This document shows positions 32,711 to 43,066 of a stretch of 64,000 nt of DNA, in pieces (position 1 is the stretch's first letter; every line of letters begins with the position of its first letter). The DNA lies in contig WHVD01000001.1 in assembly GCA_015178975.1 (NCBI GenBank), forward strand, positions 4,154,001-4,218,000, written 5' to 3'. This DNA is from Hysterangium stoloniferum (lineage: Eukaryota; Basidiomycota; Agaricomycetes; Hysterangiales; Hysterangiaceae). The translations under genes and the position numbers were made by a program. The notes under the pieces are model-generated. The model was not told the origin of the DNA, did no database searches, and saw only the letters and a program-made list of their open reading frames with translations.

Positions 32711-33103
32711 ACTCACAAGTTCGTTGCAGATCTTTATGGACTTAGGTACATACATATGGACCTCCCAAGTCTTCCACCTAATTCCCATTGCATTCCAACA
32801 ACTGAACACTTCCCAAATTGCTCCAATGCTGGCAAAGCTGCCCCTGTACTACCAAGAATGCTCCTGTGTGAGAAAATATGCTTCTGCCCTTGGAATGCAA
32901 TTATGTATGACATGAGCCAGTGGGTGCCACCTTCAGTTTGGGGCACCTCAAGTGGTCCTGGGCACTCCAGGTGCCAAAGTCAGCTAGCACCATTTAATGC
33001 CCACAGCCCACACAGCAACTTTCATATATAGGGGATGTAATTTAATAGGAATGGCACCTGAGGCTATAACCTCAAATACAGTGTAAGACTAGAACTACCC
33101 AAG
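32711..33103. other. Unassigned stretch with a composite-unit tail remnant
   Basis: About 32940-33045 resembles the tail of the composite units (GGGCACTCCAGGTGCC, then AATGCCCACAGCCCACACAG and TATATAG). The rest shows nothing recognisable. Confidence 0.45.
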
Positions 33104-33174
33104 GTCCAGGCAGTGTAATGGTAACACCCTTGCTATATATGCAGAAGACCCTGGGTTCAATTCCTAGTCTGGCC
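33104..33174 (+). tRNA. tRNA-like sequence 1 (probable pseudogene)
   Basis: A cloverleaf fits: acceptor GTCCAGG with TCTGGCC (one mismatch), D arm GTGT-AATGGTA-ACAC, anticodon stem CTTGC/GCAGA with a C-A mismatch at its base, a 5-nt variable loop, and T arm CTGGG-TTCAATT-CCTAG. The anticodon loop is TATATAT, giving TAT at positions 34-36, but position 33 is A instead of the near-universal T, so function is doubtful. A homologue lies at 39550-39619. An LTR end begins 3 bp downstream. Confidence 0.5.
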
Positions 33175-33177
33175 ATG

Positions 33178-33480
33178 TGTTAAGGATCAAGTTCACAAGG
33201 GGCTTCAGAGTATTCCAAGGATAGATAGGACTTGGGTTCAGGTTATGTGCTGCACCCTTGTGGAATCATCAATGTCCTGATTTCAGGCAGATGAGGACTT
33301 ACCATATTTTTGAACCTGAGGATAGGTCCAAGGACAAGGGTTGTTTGGTAAGAAAGGGGAAGACTGAGGACAAAGGCAAATAGGTCAGAGACAGAGAATG
33401 AACTAGATTCAAAGTCAATATTTGAATTGAAGTCCTGGTACTTTACATCACACAAGTTGTATAGTCATTGAAGTACAATC
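33178..33480 (-). repeat. LTR family D fragment
   Basis: TGTTAAGG at 33178 is the LTR 3' end seen from the plus strand. The core motif (33229-33256) follows at the expected distance. The body matches 43120-43360 (TTTCAGGCAGATGAGGACTT, TCCAAGGACAAGG, ATATTTGAATTGA). The far end is lost near 33480. Confidence 0.7.
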
Positions 33481-33492
33481 AAAATCAATCAC

Positions 33493-33519
33493 ATTCCCTC
33501 GGAACAGGTCCGAGGGAAT
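33493..33519. other. Perfect 11-bp inverted repeat (hairpin)
   Basis: ATTCCCTCGGA pairs with TCCGAGGGAAT across a 5-nt loop. It lies about 55 bp beyond the stop of the kinase-like gene, at the junction between that gene's flank and LTR debris. Confidence 0.7.
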
Positions 33520-33573
33520 AGTATTCTGGTGGGAATGGGGGTACTATACAACTGGTTCCATTTATGGATTTGT

Positions 33574-34644
33574 CTAATCCCAACCAACTATAATTCCTTC
33601 GACTAAATTTCTGAAAATAGTTTCCAAGAAAGAATGAGCAGTTTTTGCGGCCTGCTTCATTGGTCGATCTGTCTTTTCTGCAAGGTCAAAATCAATCAGA
33701 CGCCAATTGTGCTGGTAACCGTGGTAGGGGCAGACTAGTTTCTCTGAAGTGTCAGATGCTTCAAGAATATTACGCCAATGAACATCTACGGCCTCAATCC
33801 CTAGCATGCCTAAGTCCTCGTGAAGGTCATAGACATCCTGCCTGAACCGAATAAGATGGTTGATACGATATCGAAATAGTTGTAAAACGTACTCTATGCC
33901 TTCAAGGGTGACACCTACGGGAAGATGATCACCAAGCTGCTCAAGTACAAGGACAGAAATCAAGTGGTGTTTTCGAACAAATGTGAGATGGGCGGCAGGA
34001 TTTGGGGTAAAAAATGCGGCTTCTCTCCTGTTCCGATCCTCTTCTTGCTCCTCATATTCTTTCCAAGAGTCGATGACTTCCTCTTGCCCGATTACAGCAT
34101 TATATCTCACAGATTCTCGTGACCAGACTGAGTCTCTTAAAGAACACCTTTCCTCCTCGTCAGCTTCTTCCGCGCTCTCTTCAGAAATTTTACGCCAATT
34201 GGGAACCTCGCATTCTTCGGTCAATTCAACTTGAAAGAAGCCGTAGCAGCGTCCGATAGAGACACCCTGAAGATGTTCCATCTCTTCGTAAAACCAAGCT
34301 TCGCGAGCCAACTTTGCGGAACGATATCTGTCCGATACTTTGATCACCAGAGGTGGGATATGGGGCCCCTCCTCTGGAGATACAATATTTACAGAGTAAA
34401 CTGTTCCAACACGCCCTTGCCCTAGTTGGTCTTTCACAATGACGCGGAGAGTTCCATTACCAGGTGCTGGCAACTTGGATGGAGGACGGACCCAAAACCC
34501 GTCGGGTCGAACTCTCCCAGATCCGTCGTACAAAGGGTTGGTAGGGATTGACGCGCCTCTTTCACAGGTCAGCATAACGTTCTGGTCGTTTTTCTTGAGT
34601 AAACCTTCAATTTCTATGGATGAAAAGGCATTTTGTGGCTGCAT
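33574..34644 (-). CDS. Protein-kinase-like (PKL fold) protein, diverged active site
   Basis: This is an intact 356-codon frame from ATG at 34644 to TAG at 33574. It has a glycine loop (GQGRVGTVYS), a candidate ATP lysine (LVIKVSD), an alpha-C-like Glu (REAWFYEEME), a hinge-like VLVLEQLGD, a catalytic-loop position reading DVHWRNIL, and IDFDLAEKTD where kinases have DFG. A long acidic insert (about residues 160-215) separates the lobes. This lone-domain, diverged kinase type is common in Agaricomycetes. The catalytic Asp and Asn (D-x4-N) remain, so activity is possible but unproven. CpG-containing codons are frequent and there are no stops, so it appears to be a maintained host gene among decayed transposons. 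Start choice: first ATG in frame, no intron needed. Confidence 0.82.
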   Translation of the reverse strand: MQPQNAFSSIEIEGLLKKNDQNVMLTCERGASIPTNPLYDGSGRVRPDGFWVRPPSKLPAPGNGTLRVIVKDQLGQGRVGTVYSVNIVSPEEGPHIPPLVIKVSDRYRSAKLAREAWFYEEMEHLQGVSIGRCYGFFQVELTEECEVPNWRKISEESAEEADEEERCSLRDSVWSRESVRYNAVIGQEEVIDSWKEYEEQEEDRNRREAAFFTPNPAAHLTFVRKHHLISVLVLEQLGDHLPVGVTLEGIEYVLQLFRYRINHLIRFRQDVYDLHEDLGMLGIEAVDVHWRNILEASDTSEKLVCPYHGYQHNWRLIDFDLAEKTDRPMKQAAKTAHSFLETIFRNLVEGIIVGWD

Positions 34645-35394
34645 ATGGCTTAGATATAACGTGAAGTCGGTTTAGAATAGACACTCACCATTAAACTGGT
34701 GGGTGGCATGGCGGTGAGGAGTGTCGGTGGTGGTTTTTCAACTTCCTCCGGCATTCCCCGACTTCCCTTTTCTGTAAGCGCCGTAGCCACTTCTTGTAGA
34801 GAATCTCACGTCATCCATGGTGCGCAAATAAATTGGTCGCGCCCTCTATATTTACTGTGATGAGAATGGCATGCAATAGTGCTACATGTAATGACTGATT
34901 TACACCCTCTGGACCCTCTACTGTGTTCTTCTCAGGTCTGACTAGGTTTAGATTCATTTATGTGTATGATTCCACACAACGTTGAGCGAATGGGTGTTTT
35001 GTAAATAAATATATATAGTTGCGGCTCCACTAATATCCTGAATACATCTATAGAAAAATTAGTCGACATATAAACTGTACTCAACAATTCTTGAGGGCCT
35101 TTATTTTACTTCTTCAACCATAAATTTTTTTAATAGCATAGTCACTTATAATATTCGGTAGATAAACCCCTTACATTGCTGTTGTGCCAAGGCCTTCAAT
35201 TCTCCCACCAGAGGTTTTTCGCACCCCTCTGCGGAATGGACGGGGATTCCCTTCGAAATAAAATCTCCTATATAATTATCTCAATCAAAGTATGTCCCAT
35301 ACTGTGTATGGCACCTCGGAAGGTAGTGAGCCTGAGATTGTTTGTCATATTGATCACATTACATGACGAGTTTAATTCTCACAGATCGAGAAAG
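34645..35394. other. Intergenic stretch upstream of the kinase-like gene
   Basis: It probably holds the promoter of the minus-strand kinase-like gene. No repeat family, RNA gene or convincing second gene was seen. Short open frames lack family features. Confidence 0.5.
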
Positions 35395-35515
35395 TGTTAG
35401 AATATGTGAATATTCCATTAGTATTTGTCTCATATCTCATCTTGTGACTGCCATTGATTAGCTGATATCCGGTGATGTCCAGATTAGTATATTTAGTTAG
35501 TGTTTCCATAGTTCA

Positions 35516-35554
35516 GTAAACCTTATTAGTAGGTCTCTTGCTAATAAGGTTTAC
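35516..35554. other. Perfect 14-bp inverted repeat inside the copia-like LTR
   Basis: GTAAACCTTATTAG pairs with CTAATAAGGTTTAC across an 11-nt loop. The related LTR at 61197-61506 lacks it, so it arose after the copies separated. Confidence 0.7.
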
Positions 35555-35591
35555 ACATGAACCAGTGCACAGACCATGTATCTAGTATATA

Positions 35592-36355
35592 TATTACAAC
35601 CATGTTGCAACCGTGTCACAACCTGATGGTCCCCGAGGATACTATTGTCTGCCAACATTTCAAGTTATTGGCCAAGTCATCATATCAGCAACTGTCAGTA
35701 CACCGACACTGATGTATACCTTCATGGTGATCAAACCCCATTTACGCCCCTGTCAAGTTATACTCATACTATCTGGTTATGCTTTGATACAATATGTCCC
35801 CTTTTATTATGATGATCTGTTCTACTCTATGTTTCACATATGCCCATATATATTTGTAGCTCTTGGACTATTCCCTTTTCTTGTAATTCTGCTCTCAGAT
35901 AATCATGGCTGCCAATCTTATCATAACCTTCTGGTTCCTAGTCAAGTTTATTTGTCACTAATTGGACATTCCTGCTCTTACCTTAGTTAGTATTTCGAGA
36001 TGCCAATAACTAGTATTTAAGTCCAGTTGTAATGTAGCTACAAGGCAATCAGAATATCAACTCAAAACACTTGTATACATCTCTCATAGTCTCACTCTAA
36101 ATATCCCACTCTCTGCCTCTGCTTGCACTTGCTCACCCTCAGTCTCTGACCCTTTGATCCAACCCTCAACTTATCCTTTGGCTTCCGATTGGTGACTTAC
36201 CAAGAGGATTATTTGACAGAACTAGTTTTCCACCTGCCCAAAATTTACGGACACCTGATGGTAACTTGTGAGGGTGCAGCATATAAGCTGAAGCCAAGTC
36301 CTTCCATTTGGTCCCCATTGGTCTACTGACATCAGTCAGTTTTCTGTTCTTAACA
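35592..36355 (+). repeat. Solo LTR, family E, copy E1 (764 bp), TSD ATATA
   Basis: The start TATTACAACCATG corresponds to TGTTACGACCGTG of intact copies after G to A changes, and the end is TTCTTAACA. ATATA duplicates flank it (35587-35591 and 36356-36360). The core motif is at 36276-36299. It is nested in a copia-like solo LTR. Confidence 0.88.
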
Positions 36356-36506
36356 ATATAGTTACATCTAGTTGGGGAGTAGAAACCCCAACTAGAAGCC
36401 TAGTTATATCATTGGTTTACTTCTACACTGCTCTACTCTTAGTAGTTATGCTCCTGATTAGAGGCTCCTTGTAGTGTGATCCCCCAGGCTTCAGTTTATT
36501 TCATCA

Positions 36507-37849
36507 GAAAGAACTGGCAAATGAGAAGGGTGGATATGCTGCAGTTGACATTAAGAAGTTAGGCAAAGGGTGTGTGATACATAAATACTCTTACTGCATA
36601 AGTAGATAGGTTATAGATTGTTCCTACAATTCTTTAAAACCACTTTGTGGGCTAATTATGCCAATGGTGTGGAATAATGTGGTGAAAAATATGAGCCCAT
36701 CCAATGCAATTGTAAAAGTGCTTGTTATCGTGACTATAATGATCATGTCAACTCAAGGTCTCCAGGCATATGCAGTCGACCTCTGTACCCCTGTTTAATG
36801 AAGTTAATACACAGTCATGTGGTTCTGGCTGAGTGAAATGCACAGTAGTTCCATGTACATTAGTGGGTGTAATAAACACCAGACACTTTTACCCAGAAAC
36901 CCCCACCTGCAAGAACTGCAAGTAGTGGTTTGGAAATCATGTTGACTACTTCTGACCTCAACAATTTAATTCTTTATTTGTCTTGCTCTTAGGACTTAAT
37001 ACTATCAATAGTCAAAGTCCCAATTGTGAGTCTCATCATCTCAACTACTTCTGACTTCATCATCCTGATCTTTTCATTCATCTTGCTCTTGGGACTTCAT
37101 GCTATCACTTCTAGAAGTCCTCAATCTCAAACCTCATTCTCTCATTTTGACCTTTAGTTTATCTTGCTCATTGGACTTCACATTATCAACACTCAAAGTC
37201 CCCACTCCCAAGTCACACTTCCCTACTGAACCATACCTCAATTGTTGACTCTACTTTAACTAAATATATGACTACTAATACTCTGTACTTACTATTGACT
37301 GAACCTACTCAATTCTAATTGTCATTGTCGGGATTGAATCCTTAAGGTCAATCCTGTACTATTGAGTGATTGCCTTTATTAGTTATCCTCATTACTTGTA
37401 CTTCTTGACATCACTGACACTAAAAGGGGTGTTGGAAAACTAGTGTCAGGTGTCCAGAAAGTGAGATGGCCCAATGCTCAATCAATCAACAGAGTGTAGT
37501 CGGCAAACCAGTCATGTCGAAGGATGATCACACAACTTGAATCCAATAAGGTTACATACAGAGTAATGTTGACATGAAACAAATTTTCTTGACAGTTCTC
37601 AAACAGTAGTCAAAGAGTTTTCTCTAATGTCAAGAATTGAATGCCTCATTCAACAAAGTATTGATTCATCTTGATGATAAATTATGAGGCAATATTAGGA
37701 CATGAAGGCTCATGAATAGATACAATGGCTTGGAAATTGTTCCAATATTTTGTTGTTTTGGAAAGATTGATTCACAATACAAATACTAGAGATCAGAGAT
37801 TGAATGTGTTTAAATGTTTTTAAACATGTTTAAAACACTGTTACAGCTT
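36507..37849. other. Decayed stretch with a tandem repeat, no gene seen
   Basis: Three imperfect units lie at about 36978-37025, 37078-37120 and 37158-37203. Each reads TCTTGCTC, then GGACTT, ATCA and AAGTCC. CAGACACTTTTACCCAGAAA at about 36881-36900 recurs at 39709-39728. A TGTTGGAAAAC near 37428, following AAAAGGGG, may be another LTR start. No coding sequence was recognised. Confidence 0.45.
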
Positions 37850-38850
37850 CTGAACTTAACTACACAAGGAATTGTAATATTTGAAAACTTCAACCATTAG
37901 TATCATTATCTTGAAGGGGCTGGTAATCTTATTGATGTGGTTACAGGCCACAAAAATTTGGAATACTTTTCAACCACTAAACTCCTTACCCATTGGCAAG
38001 CCTGATGGTCTGAGTATTTATCTTCTTTTAACATGGTAATTCATTTCTGGCCTAGTTGCCTTGGAGGAAAAACCAATGCTGTAACTAGACAGTGGGACAT
38101 CTACCCTAAAGAGGGGAGTAGTGACCATGCCACAGCTAACACAGATAATATGAAACCCATTTTCACTAATGTACAACTCACCACATCCATCAGAGCTACT
38201 TATGTACCTCATTCATTCATGAATGTGTACCATCATCATTATGAACATAGAAAAACTGCATCAAGACATTCTATTGCTGTCCCACCAGACCCTGTCACCA
38301 AGATGCATTGACAACCCCTGGAGAACCTCAGTGGTCCTGAAACCCACAAGGTTTTATCAGATTTAATAACTACATTTATGGATTGCACTCTGTGACAGAT
38401 CTCAAGGAACTACATCAGGAACCTCAGAAAGCCATAGCCTCTCCTCAAGAATGATACCAATGCTCTACAGACAAACATTGGAACCTCCACCTAATTCAAG
38501 ATTGGTGACTCACACAAGCCAGCTCCCTTTCATGGACCCTGCAACTCCCAGACAATATACAGGCTATACACCTTGTACATATTTCATGTATCCATGCTGG
38601 AATACTGTGTAACCACCACTATCCCAGAACATGTACAACCTCCACCACCTCCGGTCATCATAGATGGAGAATCCAAGTTTGAAATTTCACAGATTTTAGA
38701 CTCAAAAATTGACAACTGTTGTCATACATCTAATTGCTCTACTTGGTAAAGTGGGCAGGCTATGAAGGTACTGACAAAGAGACATCTTGGATCTTGGCTT
38801 CAGAACTGGGACATGCCTTGGAAATTGTGCTTAACTTTGCCTGGCTCTCC
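37850..38850 (+). pseudogene. Gypsy pol remnant: RNase H end joined to integrase C-terminus and chromodomain
   Basis: The first part reads (after a frame change) VVTGHKNLEYFSTTKLLTHWQA and VIHFWPSCLGGKTNAVTRQWDIYPKEGSS (to about 38140). From about 38390 the frame continues with ELHQEPQKAIASPQE, then VVIIDGESKFEISQILDSKID, and a chromodomain LVKWAGYEGTDKETSWILASELGHALEIV ending near 38835. The zinc finger and catalytic core of integrase are deleted. Stops and frameshifts are present. Confidence 0.87.
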
Positions 38851-39549
38851 TCTCTTTCTCTAGCAATGGGAGATGCAGCTTTATCCATAGCTTCCAACAG
38901 AGAATGGTCTTGTGACAACACTGCTCCATACTTGCTATCTCTTATTTTTTCTTGACCTGTTTCTTTCTCACACTTCTATTTATCTAGAAAAGGTTTTTTC
39001 ATTATGATTTGCCTCTATGCTAAGGTTTCCTCCACAGTTTTTGTTGAAGCAGCTGAAGATATAGCTAAAGATCACCTAGAACATTGTGAGGGATGAGAAG
39101 AAAGCAAGCTCTAAGGTTGCTTTCTCACAGCACCATAGACATGATGATACACTGGGAATCTGCATAGTTGCCGAACTAATTAATTCATGAACTTCTGCAT
39201 CTACAGTGCTGGGAAAAATACTACAAATATTAGAGAAATATAGAGAGTAACATAGAACATCATAAAGCTGTAATATCATGCTCTAGCAATTTTCTCTGCC
39301 ATCTTCTGCTTCCCCCCCGAACAAACTCCTCTTAGAGGCTTTCTAACTCCTCTGCCTCCACCTCACCCTTGGTTTCTCTTGACCCCAACCTTTCCAACTT
39401 GAACTGTTCTGACTCAGACCCCAATTCTCTATTATTTTTCTAATCAGGATACTCCTTGTATATCCTCATCTGCATTAGTTCAAAAGATCTATGTACAGTC
39501 ATGGGTACATAGACTCTTATGGGTGTTGTTAAAAGTGTAGAAAATGAAT
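38851..39549. other. Region after the chromodomain remnant, possible antisense-gene debris
   Basis: On the minus strand near 39330-39420 a frame reads an acidic stretch (ELGSESEQFKLERLGSRE). This recalls the antisense genes found at this place in two other gypsy elements, but no cysteine cluster could be found. Otherwise nothing is recognisable. Confidence 0.35.
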
Positions 39550-39619
39550 GACCAGACTGGGAATTGAACCCAGGGCTTCTGCATATATAGCAAGGGTGTT
39601 ACCACTACACCACCTGACC
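39550..39619 (-). tRNA. tRNA-like sequence 2 (probable pseudogene)
   Basis: It is homologous to 33104-33174. Acceptor GGTCAGG pairs with TCTGGTC (three G-T pairs). The D arm is GTGT-AGTGGTA-ACAC, the T arm CTGGG-TTCAATT-CCCAG is perfect, and the variable loop is 4 nt. The anticodon loop is again TATATAT with A at position 33, and the anticodon stem has the same C-A mismatch. Two copies sharing these flaws suggest a tRNA-derived repeat or an old pseudogene pair more than a working gene. Confidence 0.5.
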
Positions 39620-39837
39620 ATGGGAAACACTGCTAGGATTACTCAATCTAACAGGTGCACATGTACTATACTCTTGTGTACACTAGTACTGTAGGTGTAG
39701 GAAGAACTCAGACACTTTTACCCAGAAACCACAACTTGCTAGACTGTTAAGAACTGAAAACTGACTAATGTCAGTAGGCCAATGGGGACCGATTGGAAGG
39801 ACTTGGCTTCAGCTTATGTGCTGTGCCCTCACAAGTA

Positions 39838-41439
39838 CAGTGAGGGACAAAACCCTTCCAATGATTTTTAGTTGTGCAAAGATCCTTGAATAACTCAAGA
39901 ACCACTGTAGATACAGACCTGAAATTTGGGGGTTGGTTAGGTCTATATGTTATCTATATGCCCTTAAAATATTATGATATAAGCATTAGTATTTCCCACA
40001 CTATAAACAAAACACTAATAAAATCACATTGGAAGGGTTTTGTCCCTGGTATAAAAAGAACACAAATCAAACAATCTAGTACTTGGTATACTCTCTTTGC
40101 CTTCAAAACAGCCTCAACCCTTCTAGGAATACTCTCTATCAAGTTCTGACAAGTGGAGGCAGGGATATTCTCCCACTCTGTCTGAACCCTCTCCCACAAC
40201 TCATGAATACTCTTGGGTGCGACTTCATACTCTCCCAACCTCCTTTTGAGGTAATACCAGAGGTGTTCAATTGGATTAAGGTCAGCAGACTGAGGTGGCA
40301 ATACCATGACCATAAATCCATTGTCTTTGAGCCAATTAATGGCCTTTGTGCTCTTGTGTTTGGTATCATTGTCCTGCTAAAAGACCACATCTTCTGTGTT
40401 CTTGCTATAATACTCCACAGTTGCTTGAAGTTCATCTTCCAAAATGCTACCATAAAGGTCAGCATCCATTCTCCCATTAATCTTGGTGGAATATCCTGGG
40501 CCTTCCCAGAACATACAGCTCCACAACATCAGATTTCCTCCCCCAAACCTCACTGTGTCCTTGACCAGCCTCCCATTGAGCCCCTCTCCTGCCCTTTTCC
40601 ACATCTAATTCCTCCCATATGACCCCAAACAATTGATTTTTGTCTCATCTGACCAAACAACCCTCTTTCAATCATCCACAGTCCAGTCCTTGTGTGCCAG
40701 AGTAAAGTCCATCCTTGCCTTCCTATACCTCTTATTGAGTAAAGGCCTTTTTCTCTTCACCATAGCCCTCATTTCAGCCTTCTTGAATGCCCTATGAACA
40801 GTTCTAACTGAAATAGACTCTCCAGTCATATCTTGAATGGTTTGGTGACCTCAGTGGCATTTTCAGCCTTTTGAGAAGTGATTTGTTAAATAGAATAATG
40901 AATATCTGAGAAGGAAAGCTTGCATAAACAGCCACCAGATGAGTTGGCAAGTGATGAGCAATGGGTAGAATGAATTCTGGATATAGTGGACAGATCCTGG
41001 CCAGTGATTTCAGAGATCTGAGGAGCAGACTTGCCCTTATTGAGAAAAGTGAGAATATGGCTAAGCTGAGGAGGAGTAAGAGCCTTCATAGTGTAGAATG
41101 TTGAGCTATGGGGATGTTTTTGGATTGGAAAGTAAACAGATGTATATATATATAATTTTGACAGGTCAGATGATTTTTATTTGCACTTATTTGCATATAA
41201 ACAATATGGTTATATGTTAATCATGTGACAGGGACAAAACCCTTCCAATGCAGTTTAATTAGTATTTTATTTATAGTGTGGAAAATACTGATGCTTATGT
41301 AATAATACTTTAAGGGTAAATAGACAACATATAGACCTAACCACTCCCCAAATCTTAGGTCTGTAGCTACAGATATTCTTGAGTTATTCATGAATCTTTG
41401 CACAACTAAAAATCATTGGAAGGGTTTTGTTCCTCACTG
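39838..41439 (-). mobile_element. Tc1-like element, family B, copy 2 (1602 bp)
   Basis: Flanking TA lies at 39836-39837 and 41440-41441. Both ends are CAGTGAGGGACAAAACCC or close variants, the TIRs are about 210 bp, and each carries the inverted tip at its inner edge. It is highly similar to 13071-14675 and inserted in LTR E2. Confidence 0.94.
40076..41089 (-). pseudogene. Tc1 transposase, family B, copy 2, broken
   Basis: ATG at 41089 starts MKALTPPQLSHILTFLNKG with an intact first helix-turn-helix (SSLANSSGG without the stop seen in copy 1). It shares with copy 1 the stop in HYSI-stop-QIT, the frame break before the MTGES segment and the stop in GRN-stop-MW. It adds its own stops in place of the Trp in DDWKR and of the first Gln in QQDND. 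Unlike copy 1 it keeps the catalytic N-P-I-E. It ends near 40076. Confidence 0.9.
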
Positions 41440-42093
41440 TAACCGTCAGGTGTCCTTAAATTTCGGATGGGCAAAGACTAGTCCTAACGAGTTCCTCATG
41501 GTGAGTTGCTGTTTGGGACTGAAGGATAAGTTGAGTGTCGGGCCAAGGGGGTTGGGGACTGAGAGTGGGTGAGTGCACGCAAAGGCAGGGAGTGGGATAC
41601 TTAGTGTAAAGTTGATGGAGATGTAAGTGGGTCTTCTGAGTCGATATTCTGATTGCCTAGTAACTACAACTATAGCAGGTTCATATACAAGTTATCGCAT
41701 CTAGAAAAATACTAACTAAGGGAAGAGTGGAACATTATTTGACAAATAAACGTGACTAGGAACGGGAAGGTTATGATAAGTTCAGAGGCCATGATTAACT
41801 GAGAGCAGGATTACGAGAAAAGGAAATAGTCCAAGGGTTACAAGTATATATGGGCATATGTGAAACATATAGTAGAACAGATCATCATAATAAAAAGGGA
41901 CATATCAGAGTATATGTAACCAGATAGTATGAGTATATTTTGACAGGGGCGTAAATGGGGTTTGATCACTGTGAAAGCATACATCAGCATCGGGTGACTG
42001 ATGGTTTCCAATGCGAAGACCTGATCAATAACTTGAAATGTCAATAGGTGGCAATAACCTCGGGGACCGTTGGGTTGCGACATGGTGATAACA

Positions 42094-42531
42094 TAGACAT
42101 CCTTTGAAGTGTCTACTGCAAGTTGTGATTGGGGTATTGTCTCAGCTGTCCCAAATGGCCATACTCAAACTTGAGTGTCTTACTCTTCACTCTGTACCTT
42201 TATAATCGAAGTGCAGACCTCATCACTTGAACCTGCTCATCAACTACTGCACTCCTCACTCATCCTACTTCTTCTGGCAAACAGTCTTTCCCCTTTATTC
42301 TATTTTATCTGGTCTATTCAGCTGTGGATCATACTGTTAAGGTCAATCCCACTTTCTCTTATTCTAGTCACCTCTAGCAACTGTACAGCTGCTGCTGATG
42401 GTAACTACTACCTCACCCCTATCTGTATCTGTATTGTACTTTGACAGTCAATACTCTTGTATATCAAATGGTTAGAATTTCAATGACTCTTCACACTCCT
42501 TGGGAAATTGGCCTTAATGGGAGGGGGGTAC
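42094..42531. other. Gypsy 3' internal debris ending in a polypurine tract
   Basis: No domain could be read, but GGGAGGGGGGTAC at 42519-42531, directly before a TGTTAAGACC LTR start, has the same arrangement as at 5680 and 53846. This marks the 3' end of a retrotransposon interior. Confidence 0.5.
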
Positions 42532-43066
42532 TGTTAAGACCCATGTCCAGATTCCACCTGGAACTCAACTCTCTCTTATAGTACTTCCCAGCTACTACCC
42601 TAAGTCAAACATCTTTCCCTGCTCTGGAGAAGGCTCCTCTGAAAATACACCCACTTCATAGCTTGAACTTCTTCTTCTGAAAATACAGTTACATTCTGTG
42701 CAAATGATGTACAGAGCAGAAACATACCTCCTGGAAACAGGTGGTGGTGCCCTTGTGCCCATTCAAAAGGTCACTTAGTGACCTCTCCAGAAAATGGGTT
42801 GGAGCTTCTGGGAAGAATGAGAATGTTGAAGAATTGGCCAGAAATGACAGCATGTCTAAACAATATGAGATGCTTTTGGGCACCATCAAGATCACAGATG
42901 AAATGGAAAAGTTGTGGGAAGTGGTAGAATTGAATACCCAGGTGCAAGTTAGATATTCCAGACCTTAGACAATAATTTCCAGACACAGAATGACCTCTTG
43001 GAGAAATTAATGGTAAAGCTTTGTCTCCTGGCAAGCAGAACAGGGTGAAAGAGTTCTGGAGGACAA
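42532..43066 (+). repeat. LTR-like start and following unassigned sequence
   Basis: TGTTAAGACCCATGTCCAG follows the polypurine tract and should be an LTR 5' end. The LTR 3' end was not found. The part from 42740 to 42970 encodes a 75-codon frame with a helical, coil-like stretch (MEKLWEVVELNTQVQ), which may be a piece of an antisense-type gene rather than LTR. Confidence 0.45.

Larger units (their letters stand above)
35395..36506 (+). repeat. Copia-like solo LTR with TSD GAAAG, split by a gypsy solo LTR
   Basis: It starts TGTTAGAATATG and ends TTTCATCA, flanked by GAAAG at 35390-35394 and 36507-36511. It is homologous along its length to the solo LTR at 61197-61506 (read on the minus strand). 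The gypsy LTR 35592-36355 is nested in it. Without that insertion it is about 343 bp. Copia assignment is by the TGTTAGAAT start and short length, not by internal sequence. Confidence 0.82.
39745..42093 (-). repeat. Solo LTR, family E, copy E2, TSD TAGAC, split by Tc1 family B
   Basis: The ends are TGTTAAGAAC (39745) and GGTGATAACA (42093), flanked by TAGAC at 39740-39744 and 42094-42098. Removing the Tc1 element (39838-41439) and one TA leaves about 745 bp, homologous to E1, E3 and E4. Many sites that are CpG in E3 are TG or CA here. Confidence 0.92.

Noticed and set aside
33493..33519. Bacterial-type rho-independent terminator
   Set aside because: No T-run follows and the gene is fungal; the hairpin is reported only as an inverted repeat.
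35176..35400. Small plus-strand frame upstream of the copia-like LTR
   Set aside because: No family features; runs into the LTR boundary.
42741..42968. A third antisense-type gypsy gene
   Set aside because: Only a short coil-like frame without a cysteine cluster; too little to claim homology.
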